The translations under genes were made by a program, and so were the position numbers. Positions 1 through 11,109 of a stretch of DNA of 64,000 nt are shown one piece after another. The notes under the pieces are model-generated. The model searched no databases, was not told where the DNA came from, and worked only from the letters and a program-made list of their open reading frames with translations. Each line of letters begins with the position of its first letter. The first letter of the stretch is position 1. The stretch covers positions 434,001 through 498,000 of the forward strand of contig OY294047.1 of assembly GCA_958510825.1 (NCBI GenBank). The letters are read 5' to 3'. The DNA comes from Brachypterus glaber. Lineage: Eukaryota > Arthropoda > Insecta > Coleoptera > Kateretidae.

Positions 1-2471
1 GCAATATTTGTTTTATGTAACTTGTTCAAAAATGTCTAAAAAATTGTTAAATTTTTTCTGAATCACAATGTATACCTGTATATGTACAGGTAATAATAGA
101 AGACTTTGTGTCTTATAATCTTGATATGTATTATTAACGTTAAATCATGTCCTCATGTCTTTATTAAGCATTAATTGGTGCCATTCTGCATGAACCTAAG
201 ATTCATCAACTTGTCAAGTTCACTGTAATGGGGATCAAACAACAGGAAAATAAAACTAAAAACATTCTCAAGTTATGTTACAGCTTTGCTCTGCTGGATG
301 GAACTTTAGTACCATAGTATACCTAATTAATGTGTGAACTTTTACTTTATTTCTTCGATTTAATGAGCTCTTAGATACTCTTAAAATTCAAAACAATTTC
401 GAAAAATTCACCTAACTAAGATGCTGAAAGCAGGGCCGAAGCGAAGAGGATTTCGTGGGGGGAGGAGAAGGTTAAAAATCACAACCAAACCTAAAAATAT
501 AACTTTTTTCTTCAACAACAAAGTGAATGACTAAAAAAAGGTCCTTACCTCCAAAACATATACAACTTTTATATTTTGAATTCATAAAATATACAACTTT
601 TGTTTTGGATCAATTCTTTTTTCGCTACTATACTACTATAGACTACTAGTAGTCTATAGAGTCACTCGAAACTTTCGAGTCAAAAGTGAAAAATGATTTT
701 TTCTCAGTGTAGCATTAGTATTACAGAATCCTATTAGTTCGCTACCTCTTTTGTTTCTTGAGACTATCGTTTCTAAACCGCATTTGCCTGTTATTTCTGC
801 TTTTAAATTTCCTGCAAACAGCGTGTGAGTCGTCCATATTTATCAGATTCTCATGCCCTTTTACATACTTAATTACCTCCTGCTCTATGAATTCCTATAC
901 ATATTTACGTACCTTTTATCTAGGTGATTTTCTACGCTAAAAGGTACGGAGTAAAAGTGACATTTTAAAATGATAATGATAATAATTATGGCTTGTCGAT
1001 AGATTTCTCTCTACTGGAAGTTAACTGACGAGGATAGCGATCCAAAAGTCATTCCACCTCCAGACCCGTATCTTATAGCAAAAAAAATACTGCTGCCAAC
1101 AAATTAATACTTTCCCCTATAGGCCTACGTTCATTAAAATCAAAAACAAAATAAAATTAAAAAAAGTTTTTCAAAAAAAAATTCTAGGAGGTGGTTTTCT
1201 TGAAATTCGACATATAGGGGTTTTTGAGGTCGGTAAAACTAAATCTTAAAATACATAGTTTTCGTGAAAATTGGTATATTAGAGTTTTTGAGGTTGCTGA
1301 AAGTGAATCCAATAATACAAATCCATTTCACGCGCGGAGGTGTAAAATGTGAAAGCTCTTTTACTGGGCAGTGTATTCAGTCTAAGGTCCTTTTTCGCTG
1401 TAAATGTCCCATATCTGTCCTGACCTAGGAATGTATAGATTTGTAACAGGACAACATCTGTTGGTTTTAAATTTATTCTAACAATAATTATTTTATGATT
1501 AACTGTAAATTTTATTTATTAATTATTATACCTACGCGTTTTATCTTCTGTATGATAAGTGCGGTGCACCGCGGAAGCATCCGCGGTAGCATAACTTACA
1601 AATGTTTTGACCTATATTGGCTAATTAAATACACATCGACTATACTCGGTATTTACAGAAAACTTTTCCTTGTAGATGTTCTATCGTTTATTTCCGTAAT
1701 TTATTTTTAAAATTTTTGCGAACTTCAACATTTTTTTGGGTATAGGTATATATTTTTTCATTACTGAAATTTTTTTTTCTGAAATTTTTATCCGACTTTT
1801 CTTTGGACGTTTATAATAGGTATAAATACAAAACAAGCCACGAATATATTTATGCATTTCATTTTCCCAAATACTCAAAAAAAATAATTAAAAAAACAAT
1901 TTTTTAATTTTTTTTTGCAAACCACGAAAAATTTTAGATTTTTTGAAATTATTGTTTTTTCATTTTTTACAAAAGTTAACCCCCTATAACTTTTTGATTT
2001 TGGGGGATTACTTTTAAAAACAATAGCGATCTTCCCTTCATAGAACTTGATTTTTCCTGAAAATTTCAAGTCGTTCGGATTAATCGTTCTTGGGTTATCG
2101 TGTCTACAAAAATCGTGACATCGGACAGACAGAATTTTTTGTCTAGGACGTATACGATTTTTCTTTAATTTTTAAGGTTTTGCCCCCTATAAAATTTTTA
2201 TTCATAAGCAATTATTTTTCAACAACAGTATAAAACTTGATTTTTTCTGATAATTTTTTGTGATTCATGCGCTCTATTTTTAGTTATCATTTATATCTTG
2301 ATACTTATCAACCGAATAAAAAAAATGTGACAAACAGAGGGACAGACAAACAGACAGACGGCTGGACGCACAGAAAAATGAGCACGGATAAAAGAATTTT
2401 TTTTTTTTTTTTACAATTTAATAAGAAACTTTTATATAAATATAAATGTTTGATCCATGAACGTAGAATAT
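1..2471. other. Non-coding AT-rich stretch
   Basis: No gene seen. Holds the short GAGGTCGG pair at 1215-1305, a GGTGCACCGCGG palindrome near 1565, and weak GACAGACAG-type traces at 2108-2140 and 2335-2375. Open frames are shadows. Confidence 0.6.
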
Positions 2472-2585
2472 AGTATATTAAAGTACTAGTTTTATAACAT
2501 ACTTTTGAAAACTCGCAGCAAGCGGCTCGTTTTCTAAACATGTACTCGTGCGCTAAAAACGTGTTATCAAACGAGTGCTTTATAC
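2472..2585 (+). mobile_element. Small palindromic MITE (GTACTAGTTT family), copy 1
   Basis: The inverted ends (TATATTAAAGTACTAGTTT... and ...AAACGAGTGCTTTATA) enclose a centre with CTCGTTTTCTAAACATGTAC. The same arrangement, inverted, recurs at 59529-59664. Confidence 0.6.
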
Positions 2586-4443
2586 AATTTTTTCTATTTT
2601 GCTCTAAAATATAAAAAAACTTACATTTAAATTGATGACTGATTTAGGGATTTTTGTTTTGGATTGGCATTACAGTTTACACCATGTCTAAAATTCTAAG
2701 AACAAATGATATTTTGATATATTTTATAGTCATCTCTTCTCTTTTTTTACTGCAATTAACCAAGCCACAATTTTAACATGGTAAAAATAACCTAAACACA
2801 ACATTTTGTAGAAAATTCAACTTTAAAGCGACATTGACATTTGCACGGAAGACGTCAAGCGATAGGCCAACCCAAAATAACAAAAAGTACAGACCTCTTA
2901 TGGGCCTATAAAAACACGCAAAATGCGTGTAATTATGAGCTTATAAGAGTCGCAAAATAGAAAAAAGAACATAAAATGACCATAGGAGAAGCGGCAAAAT
3001 AGAAAAAGTAATTTTTGACGATGTTGGAGTTTTAATAAAGCTGCAAATTTCCCAATGTGGAAGGCATAAAAAGCCCATTTATAAATGAAACTGCACTTTT
3101 TTTTAAGAATTTTATATTAACTCTGTGGCTTCTAATACTTATTCCACGCTCTGACTAAAAGAAATTCTTTAAAAGAATGTCGTTTAATTTTTCTTTCTGA
3201 AACAAAGGCCGTTTAATTCCTCTCGTGGAGAGCCTCTCCAAAAGTTTCAAAGCACCTGCATGCACTAAGTGTTGGTTTTACCTAGTAGACATTATAAGCA
3301 ATTGCCTAGGAATAAAAAAAGGCAACAATGAGGCTATTTTACACTTTTACACGATGTAATAAATACAAGTCGTGCTTTAAAAACTAAAAAAAAACCGACT
3401 ACAAGTGAGAGGGAAAGTGTTCTCCATAGAATATTTTATAGAAGCTGATTTTTTTTTGCGAAATCCTAACAAAAAAACAGCGATAAAAAAGACCGATAAA
3501 TTAATGAAAATCGCCCGTAAAATCCGTTAAAAGTTTATAAATGGATTTTTAATTAAAATAAAACGGGTTTAAAAAAACATTTGGCTGTACCAGTGACCCA
3601 CCTAGTTGATTTTACTGTTTTGCCTGAGCGTAAAACATAATGATTGAGGCGTCAAGCCGAGATCAACAATCACTTATCAGTGATAAGGGGATTTTTCTTT
3701 AGTATAGAATATAGAGTTTAACAAAATTAAAGGTCAATCCAAACCAAGAGAAACCAGAAAATTTCAATTACAGGGCCTAAGATTATGAGTCAGTCATGTG
3801 CAAAATTTTAAGCTGCCACTGTTGAAGCTTATTAGTTAATGTTTTAAAACGTTTTTATTCTTTTTTGTGTTTTGGAAAAAGTTTTTTTTCCAACTTTTAT
3901 GTTTTGTTTTTGCGGAAAACAATTTCAAAGTTGGGATCCGCTCATAAATCTCGTAACTATCCGATCCATTCAGGTTTTCTATAATTAAAAGATAGATGTG
4001 TCCTCAGTCCTGAAAAGACCTTTGTTTGCCATTTGCTCTTATCATCTTATATCAGAAACCTGATTAAACTTTGAACGCTGCTTTTACGGTTTTAAAAGCA
4101 TCGAAAAATAAGTGTAATATAAAAAATAAAGACAAGACTGAAGTCATATCTTCAAGAATCGTGATTTTTCGAATCTTTAGTAATTTTTTGTAGTTTTCAT
4201 ATGTGCTACTAAGATCAAGCAACACTGCAGAATGTCGAGAGTCTTGAAAATTTCTCGCGAGACAAGACAAGAAGGTAATAGTGGAGACTCTCCATAGACG
4301 AGACAAAGTTAATCGTCAAAATAAGATCAACCTATTTCTTGTCTCGAAAATTGAGACTTTTGACAATCGAAACTGTTATTCCCTAGCATAAATGTATATG
4401 TTTATAATAACTTTATTGAAGGTTATCGCCCGGTAATTTATTT

Positions 4444-4652
4444 TAGTTTTTATAACTGTTAATGGGAAGATCGGGTCTATTTTTAAACAAAAATACTAGT
4501 CTTTTTTCTTAATTTGGACGTTTTGACCAATGGAAGTAGACCACCAATTGGTCGAAACGTACAAATTAAGAAATATAGTCTTTTTAAGAAATATAGTCTT
4601 TTTGTTTAAAAACAGACCCGAAATTTCCAACAGTTATAGAAACTATAACATC
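4444..4652. repeat. Foldback repeat of about 210 bp with a duplicated 18-bp block
   Basis: The left arm (TTTTTATAACTGTTAATGGG ... TTGACCAATGG) is the inverted complement of the right arm (ATTGGTCGAAACG ... CAACAGTTATAGAAACTA). The right arm alone carries AAGAAATATAGTCTTTTT twice in a row (about 4567-4602). No other copy in this window. Confidence 0.7.
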
Positions 4653-4944
4653 AAACAGTATAATAACTTTACTATTTTTAAAGTTGGGTTTGTCTGCGAG
4701 TACGTAAACCCATACCGAAAAGGTCTTTCCCTACCGTGAGTACACACATTTCTCACTGCGAAGTTTCGTATTAGAATTTATCATGCATTGGTATTTAAAT
4801 TAGAAATTGGCGTTATAACTAACGGAGTACAGCGACACTTAACTTGTCATACAAAAATGGCATCACTTTACGAGTATTGACCTCTGCATACAGTGTGTCT
4901 TATTAGAAGGCACTCGAAAACTGTTTAACATAAAGTTATTAGTT

Positions 4945-5090
4945 CTCGGACTGGTTTGGGGCGGCTTTCCATCCCACCTTATCCCTAGCCAGTTCATTCA
5001 TTTTTTTAAAATTTCTGTACCCTACACCCTTTGGTATCTGTGAGCAGTATTCAATTCTACCTTTCTTCCAAAGGTTAGCTTGTTCTTTAA
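4945..5090 (-). pseudogene. Possible LINE C-terminal remnant (RTE-like)
   Basis: Minus-strand translation gives LWKKGRIEYCSQIPKGVGYR followed by MNELARDKVGWKAAPNQSEN and a stop. The A-R-D-x3-W-x-A pattern just before a stop is common at the C-terminus of RTE-class reverse transcriptases. Only a short block is recognisable and upstream frames are broken, so this is a weak call. Confidence 0.3.
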
Positions 5091-5771
5091 AACATATTTA
5101 CCACTATCTGAGCCCTTCTCCTTACTAGCCAGCGCGGATCCTGGAAGTTTTCGTCTACCGGAAGACAATTTATTTTCTTCGCGACCCGGTTTTTTCCAAT
5201 AAGAAACGATTTTCCCAATTTCTCTCCAATACGCTCTCGCTTGTAACTTTATCTTATAAATAGCGGGTATTTCAGCAACAAATCAAAAAGCAGTTTTGTT
5301 TCTGAATAATACGCAGTAAATTTTAAACATTTTGTGTAACGGTTTTGTTCTGTTTTATAAGTATATATCTATACCATATACGTAAAACGATATATTGATA
5401 ATTGCTTATGTAAATAACAAAGCCCACTTAATGGTTACATAGTTGTTAATTTAGCATTTGTTAAACAAAAGACGTTGACTCACGATGATGGTTCATGAGA
5501 AAATATTTTACTTAAATCAATCTATTTATAAATCCACATACCTATCATATGTAAATTTATTATTTATTTATTTAATATGTAAATTAATCTCTATACAGTA
5601 TGTATAAAGGAATTGAGGATAAAACGTATAATAGAAATTTTACTTAAATCGTTAGTAGCTAGTTGTATAACTAGAGAGAAATACACAAGAAAGAGAATGT
5701 TTCTTTGATCCAGAGTTAACATATGATTTTTCCCCTTCGTATTAAGGGCATATCCACAGGCTCTACATAAC

Positions 5772-5836
5772 AATGCGATGCCGTGATTGGCTTGATGTGC
5801 CACCATGTATCTTGTAAGCCAATCACGGCATCACAT
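5772..5836. repeat. Perfect-stem hairpin
   Basis: GATGCCGTGATTGGCTT near 5776 pairs with AAGCCAATCACGGCATC near 5817, separated by about 25 bases. Stem of 17 bp. It may be the core of a small palindromic element. Confidence 0.6.
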
Positions 5837-5968
5837 TTTTATGTTTTATGTTCTTATGCAAGCTTCTGGATAGGCCTTAAGATAATTTATATTATGACAG
5901 TTAGTTCATATTATGCAAAATATTAAAGGGTGCGTACAGTTATTAACCACTCAAAAAATTTTCATGGG

Positions 5969-6203
5969 CATAGGTGCCGACTCCGGGGCGGCTCGGGAGC
6001 CATGTCCTGCTCTGGACTTATAACAGGGGGCGCCGGGCTCCCTTGGAATATTGTCTGTACTATATATTATAAAAGCTTCAAAATTTTAAAATATATTTTT
6101 GGCCTTTATTTTATATTTATAAAAATTTATAACTTTTATATACTACATTTTTACTTCAAAAAAATTTGGGCTCCCCTGAAATTTCGAAAAGTCGGCGCCT
6201 ATG
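5969..6203. mobile_element. hAT-type MITE
   Basis: Inverted ends CATAGGTGCCGACT and AGTCGGCGCCTATG (one mismatch) are flanked by TTCATGGG (5961-5968) and TTTATGGG (6204-6211). These form an 8-bp target duplication with one difference, characteristic of hAT transposition. A 235-bp non-coding interior. A further CATAGGCGCCG motif at 6267 may be an orphan end of the same family. Confidence 0.7.
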
Positions 6204-6273
6204 TTTATGGGTAACTCAGTTTAATCGTATCTTAATTACCAGTAGTCGGCGAATTTCCAGTACTCGCATAGGC

Positions 6274-6287
6274 GCCGCGTCGTTTAG
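6274..6287. repeat. Target-site duplication of the truncated LINE, left copy
   Basis: GCCGCGTCGTTTAG occurs here and again at 6979-6992, directly bracketing the LINE fragment. Its last bases merge with the GTTTA tail, so the exact boundary may shift by a few bases. Confidence 0.85.
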
Positions 6288-6978
6288 TTTAGTTTAGTTT
6301 AGTTGTTTCAATGCGGGGTTCATAGCCCTCAACACCTGGTCCCTAGGGACCTTTGTGTTTACCGCACAGACCTCCTCAGAGCATCCCTGTTTCTTTTAAA
6401 AAGTCCAGGTATGGTTTCAGGGGAGTGTTCATGATCTCGTTTGGTTCCAGAGAGTCGTTCCCAAAGTACTTCCATCTTAGGCCTATTAGCGATGGACATT
6501 CACATATGAGGTGGTAGGGTTCTTCATCCCCTTCCCCACATCTCCTGCACACGGGGCTCGTAATCTGTCCCATTACGTGTCGGTGCTTGTTCAGTAAGCA
6601 GTGTCCAGTTATTATACCCGTTATTGTTCTCAGTTGACTCCTGGACATGCCTAGAAGTAAGCTGGTTCTTTTCTTGGTAGGTCCTCCTAGGAAGAGTTTG
6701 GAGTGCCTCATTCTAGGAGCATCTATCCAGTGTTGCTGGTGTTCATCCCGCAACATTCTCCTGACCTCGTGTCTGGCCGTGGAATATGATACCCCACAGC
6801 ACGGTTCTGGTCCTGTGAGTACAGCTTCACTTCCCTTTCTCGCAAGGTCGTCTGCCTTTTCATTACCATCTATACCTTGATGTCCTGGAACCCATATCAA
6901 ATTTACTTTGTTATGTTCAGCCAGTTTACATAGCTCGTTGTGGCATTCGTATACCAGTTCTGAGCTAAAGGCATATGA
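6288..6978 (-). pseudogene. 5'-truncated LINE: RNase H domain and C-terminal zinc-finger end of ORF2
   Basis: Reading the minus strand, an open frame runs from about 6978 to a stop near 6376. It begins inside an RNase H domain (SSELVYECHNELCKLAEHN, then WVPGHQGIDGNEKADDLARK), where the H and D of the GHxGxxxNExAD motif are present. It ends with a CRRCGEGDEEPYHLICECP zinc-finger-like block typical of the ORF2 C-terminus of I/jockey/R1-group LINEs. The 3' tail is a 5-bp TAAAC/GTTTA run at 6283-6304. The reverse transcriptase and endonuclease are absent, as expected for 5' truncation on insertion. The frame is still intact, so the insertion is fairly young. The domain is certain; the clade is inference. 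Confidence 0.85.
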
Positions 6979-6992
6979 GCCGCGTCGTTTAG
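6979..6992. repeat. Target-site duplication of the truncated LINE, right copy
   Basis: Perfect 14-bp match (GCCGCGTCGTTTAG) to 6274-6287. This fixes the 5' truncation point of the LINE at 6978. Confidence 0.85.
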
Positions 6993-7913
6993 GCGAGGTT
7001 TTAAATATTTACATTTTTATTTCTTCTTATCTTGATTTTTTTTAATGATTCCATTTAAACAAGTAAGGCGGGAAAAACGTTTTTGACAAATAACAATTAA
7101 AAACTTTCGTATTCTTAAAAGATAAAAATCGAATGTCGTTTTTTTCTTTGAAAAACACCGATATATATAAGTATGTATAGTTAATATGTATAGTTAATAT
7201 TGTTGTGGGTAACAAATTAGTCGTCAAATGTTTTGATTTATAAAAATTTCCCTCATAATTCGGCAAAATTATTCTGTAAGCCTATGTTTCTGTGTTTATT
7301 TTCGACGTTGATGAGTCATAACTGAGTTTACGCCGAATACTGTTAATTACTTAAATCAATGAAATCGAGTACCTACCTAGTAAATTAACTTTGACATCTT
7401 TTTGAGTAAAAATGATATAAAGTAGCAAAAAATAATTAAATTAATTAAAACAGGAGTCCCGTTTTAGTGATGTCATTAACAATTACTTTAACATCAAAAT
7501 CGAGATTAAAATACAGGTTAGGCCCGGTTTTTCAATGCATGGCTAACGTTTCGGCAAGTTAACTGTCATAATTATCTACCATGGAAATAATAGCTTAGAA
7601 ACATTTTTGGGCACTGATTTTAAAATACACTGCAAAAAGGAATAGTAGAGATAACGTTTTTATTTGAACCAGTTCAAAATAGTTATTTATGTCGCACGTG
7701 CATTGGATCTTCTCCCTTTTTAAATAAAATTTAACTAATACCTATAATATGCAATACAGGTTTCTAGGCACTATGATAGATAGTCCTCTTACATGGTATG
7801 GAAATGACTTTCTCGATTCTAAAACAAAAAATAAAGTATACTATGATGTTCATATTTTATCGTTTTTTTTATGAATTTTAGTGACATTGTTATTTTTTGC
7901 TGTTTTCTCTGTT

Positions 7914-8069
7914 AGGAAACGTTCAAGTATTACGTAACGCAAATTTTGATCCTTTTGGACCTCCACCCCCCCCTGTAACGCTATTTTCCTATACCATTAA
8001 CATGGACGTAACACTCCAAAATAACCCCCACCCCCCTAGGAGCGTTACGTAATACTTGAACGTTCCCTT
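7914..8069 (+). mobile_element. MITE with GGGAACGTTCAAGTATTACG ends, copy 1
   Basis: Long inverted ends (AACGTTCAAGTATTACGTAA and its complement) surround a C-rich centre that contains TGTAACGCTATTTTCCTATA. Full copies also lie at 25215-25364, 37711-37868 and 48491-48645. No coding capacity. Confidence 0.8.
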
Positions 8070-10199
8070 ATAGTAAATATTAGTAAACTAGTTTTAGAAC
8101 ATCTATAAGACTAGATTATCCACAATAGAGAAAATAACAAAAAATAACAATGTCATTAACATTCTTTAAAAAACCGCAGTATAATAAAATTGATTCAGTG
8201 TTTTTGATTAATTTGAAGGTGATCCATTACTCCCAAAGGTGTTCTTAAGAATAGCATTCCATAAAAGTTCAGATAGTGTGCCGTTATATTAAATCTGATA
8301 GTTGGGTCTATCGAATTTTAGGTTAAATAAATGCACGACATAACGGTTTTTTACGATGTTACAGACTCTCAGTTTGGAAGTCGGCATGTGGCGCCAAGAG
8401 AAAATAAAGGTTCCATAGGGTATTAAAAAAATAAAATAAAATTTAAAAAACTTCAACAAAATAAATCCACCGTTTAAAAAACAATTTTTATTCATAATCA
8501 TATTACAATAAGCATATTACTTGCACTGTAAGTGTTAAGAAAGTATTGTATTGTTATAGTTATTAAAAAGCAGTTAACAATTTTTATTACTGACCAAGAG
8601 AAAACAAACCCGGCCTGCCCTGATATTTAAATTCATTGAAAAGCTATTATCTTATAAATCTTTATTGGCTATTATGAAAATACATCTACTCGTTTATAGA
8701 AGTCGCGGCATCGTAAGGTATTAGCAGAGTACAATAGCACCTATACTTTGGTATTAGTAAAAAATTAATTTTTAATTCCAAAGTTCAAAATTTGTCCAAA
8801 AAAGTAGGTTAAAATTACGGCCAACCAGAGAAGTACCGGCGAAATATACGAATTGTCATTAAATTTTCTCAGATTTCATTTAACGATACCCTGACTTTCA
8901 AATAGGTAGAACTACCCCAAAATTTCGAGTTTCGGGGTACTTTTTGCACAAAATCTCTTCCTTGACTATCGAGTCAAATGTGAGTTCTAAAATTTCCCGG
9001 AACAAATCCCTTTATTCCCGGCAAGTGTGAAAAATCAACAAAAATACACCTTAAATTGAACGTACTGATATCTGGGATTGACGACAAATCCTACTCTGAT
9101 ATTAGGCTCTAGGCGCGATTTAGGCCAGATTCATACGAGTGTAAAAATTAACACTCGTTTTTTTACCACTTGCGAGTTTTTTCACCACCCTGCCTTTTTT
9201 ACTTTGTTAAAATCTTTCTAAAATGAAATAAATATTAATATTGCTGTACTGAAAAATTATGAAAATGTCATATGGTACCTTTTTCTTCTCATCTCGAGAG
9301 TATGTCTGAAAACCTGACTGCTTGATTCGTACCATCATACCGACCAGAATCGTGCTCTGTCATACAATAAAAAGCAACAATGCATGTTTTGTCTTAGAAA
9401 TATGTTACCACGTATCTAAGTAATATCTTGCTATCAAATGGTTTATATTCCCAATACATGCAAGGTACCTAGGTACATACTGCAAAAAAATAATAATAAT
9501 AATAATTTATAATAAAAATAACAAAAGAATTTAAAATAGAAACAAAGAATTGTCTTAGAAATATAAGAAAAAAATAAACAAATACCCCACCCCTAATTTT
9601 ATTAAAAAAATCAATTCCGAAAACTTTCAGTAAGGACGGTATGGTTCAAATTTAAAGACTTTGGCTTAAAGCATTCTCGAGTTATCGCAGGCAAAACATT
9701 TCTGGACAAACCGTCCGCCAGACAGTTTTTTTTTGCGGAAATCACTTGTGTTTAATACGTGGCGAAATGTAAAAAGACAAAATGTTCATTTTCTTTTACC
9801 TAGACATAAGAAAACAATGTAAAATTTGAAGTTTTTAGCTCGAATTGTTCTCGAACTACCAATTTTCTGGACTGACCGACCGACCGAAAGATTTTTTACA
9901 CTTATTTCACGAAAATCACTGGCATCTAAAACGTTAAATTAGATAGTAACTTATTAATAAATAAAGTAGGCATACGTATACCTAAAACATTAAAAAATTC
10001 CTATACATATAAAACATAAAAAAAAATCCGTGAGAATTTACTTACTGAGAACACCGGAAACATTTAAAATTGTACGATAATTCAAGTAGGATTCTTCCAA
10101 CGCCAAGTTTTCATTTTAAGTTAAAGCTTAATTAAAAAAAAAACAAAGAACGAATTTTTTTATTCGATTGTATCTAAAAGCGCTACTTTTTGTATAATA
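8070..10199. other. Non-coding stretch with decayed GACAGACAG-family traces
   Basis: TTCTCGAGTTATCGCAGGC near 9672 and GTTCTCGAACTACC ... GACCGACCGACCG near 9850-9890 are worn ends of that family. Nothing else recognised. Confidence 0.5.
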
Positions 10200-10536
10200 A
10201 TAGTTATTTATGGTACTAGTGGGTAAAGTAAGATATTGCCCATGAGAAAATTAACCTGCGAGGCGTCAGCCAAGCAGGTTAATTTTCGAGAGGGCAATAT
10301 CGGTTTACCCATGAGTGCCATACAAGGTTTTATCTAATAAATAGCTTAGGAATTCATATTTTTATTAAAAATTTTAATGACATTTACAAGAAAATAATTT
10401 GACAAGTGACAGTTGAGTGGTGTAAAATAAATAATTATCCACTCAATAAAGTAAAAGCCACGCGGGGGTTATTATTGAGTTTATCTATTTAAAATAAAGC
10501 TGGTAATTGTCTTATTATCTGTATGTATTGGATAAA
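10200..10536 (+). mobile_element. Foldback element with ACCTGCGAGGCGTCAGCC hairpin, copy 1
   Basis: The left 130 bp form nested inverted repeats: GGTAAAGTAAGATATTGCCC opposite GGGCAATATCGGTTTACC, and AACCTGC opposite GCAGGTT at the tip. A distinct right part follows (GTGACAGTTGAGTGG ... GCCACGCGGGGGTTATTATT). Copies at 17795-18122, 52119-52460 and, inverted and deleted, at 62090-62318. Confidence 0.78.
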
Positions 10537-10650
10537 TAATATTATGTACGAAAAGTTTGATCTATCCTAGTACGATGTAAAAATATAAAATAGCCGACCT
10601 TAATTGGTTGATTGATATTGAACTACAATTAATGTCACTACTATTTTTGA

Positions 10651-10780
10651 TTTGATTGTAATATCTTTAAAAATAAAGTATTTTTTGACAAAACAAAATG
10701 ACGTTTGAGATCAAATCTTGATCTGAAACATCATTTTGTTTTGTCAAGAATACTTTATTTTTAAAGATATTACAATCAAA
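10651..10780. mobile_element. Palindromic MITE, about 130 bp
   Basis: TTTGATTGTAATATCTTTAA at the left is complemented by TTAAAGATATTACAATCAAA at the right. Pairing continues through AAAGTATT and TTGACAAAACAAAATGA, leaving a loop of about 20 bases. Confidence 0.72.
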
Positions 10781-10948
10781 TAAAATATAGTATATGATAC
10801 ACGGACAAAAACTGTTTTAGGGCGATTACGATTGCCAACCTTGCTCTCAAAGCTCGGCTGGTAAACTTCGTAATCATAAACGTGTATTTAAGGGCGTCTT
10901 TGTATTAAAATATATCAATAACTATTTTGTATACTAACACGTTTCTCC

Positions 10949-11109
10949 ATACCGTGTGTTTAAGATTATACAAAACGTAGAAAACAAAGATGAAGGCTGA
11001 CGTGATTTTTTTTAAGTGAAATACAGCGCATCTCCTCACTACAATCAGCCTTGATCTGATCATTTTATCTTTGTTTTCTCCGTGTTGTATAATCTTAAAC
11101 ACACGGTAT
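10949..11109. mobile_element. Palindromic MITE (AAGGCTGACGTGA family), copy 1
   Basis: ATACCGTGTGTTTAAGATTA and its complement close the element. The inner arms carry GAAAACAAAGATGAAGGCTG against CAGCCTTGATCTGATCATTT. Inner part shared with 20722-20866. Confidence 0.68.

Larger units (their letters stand above)
6238..7335 (+). mobile_element. Non-autonomous DNA element with CCAGTAGTCGGCG ends, interrupted by the LINE
   Basis: The left end CCAGTAGTCGGCG (near 6239) and the right end CGCCGAATACTGT (near 7332) are inverted. The sequence right of the LINE (6992-7335) is closely matched by 25721-26070, whose right end CGCCGACTACTGG is a perfect complement of the left end here. Without the LINE the element is about 400 bp. 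No coding capacity is seen. TAATTA-like sequence flanks both ends. Confidence 0.65.

Noticed and set aside
2335..2375. GACAGACAG run as simple microsatellite
   Set aside because: The same context recurs elsewhere, so it is better read as the end of a dispersed family.
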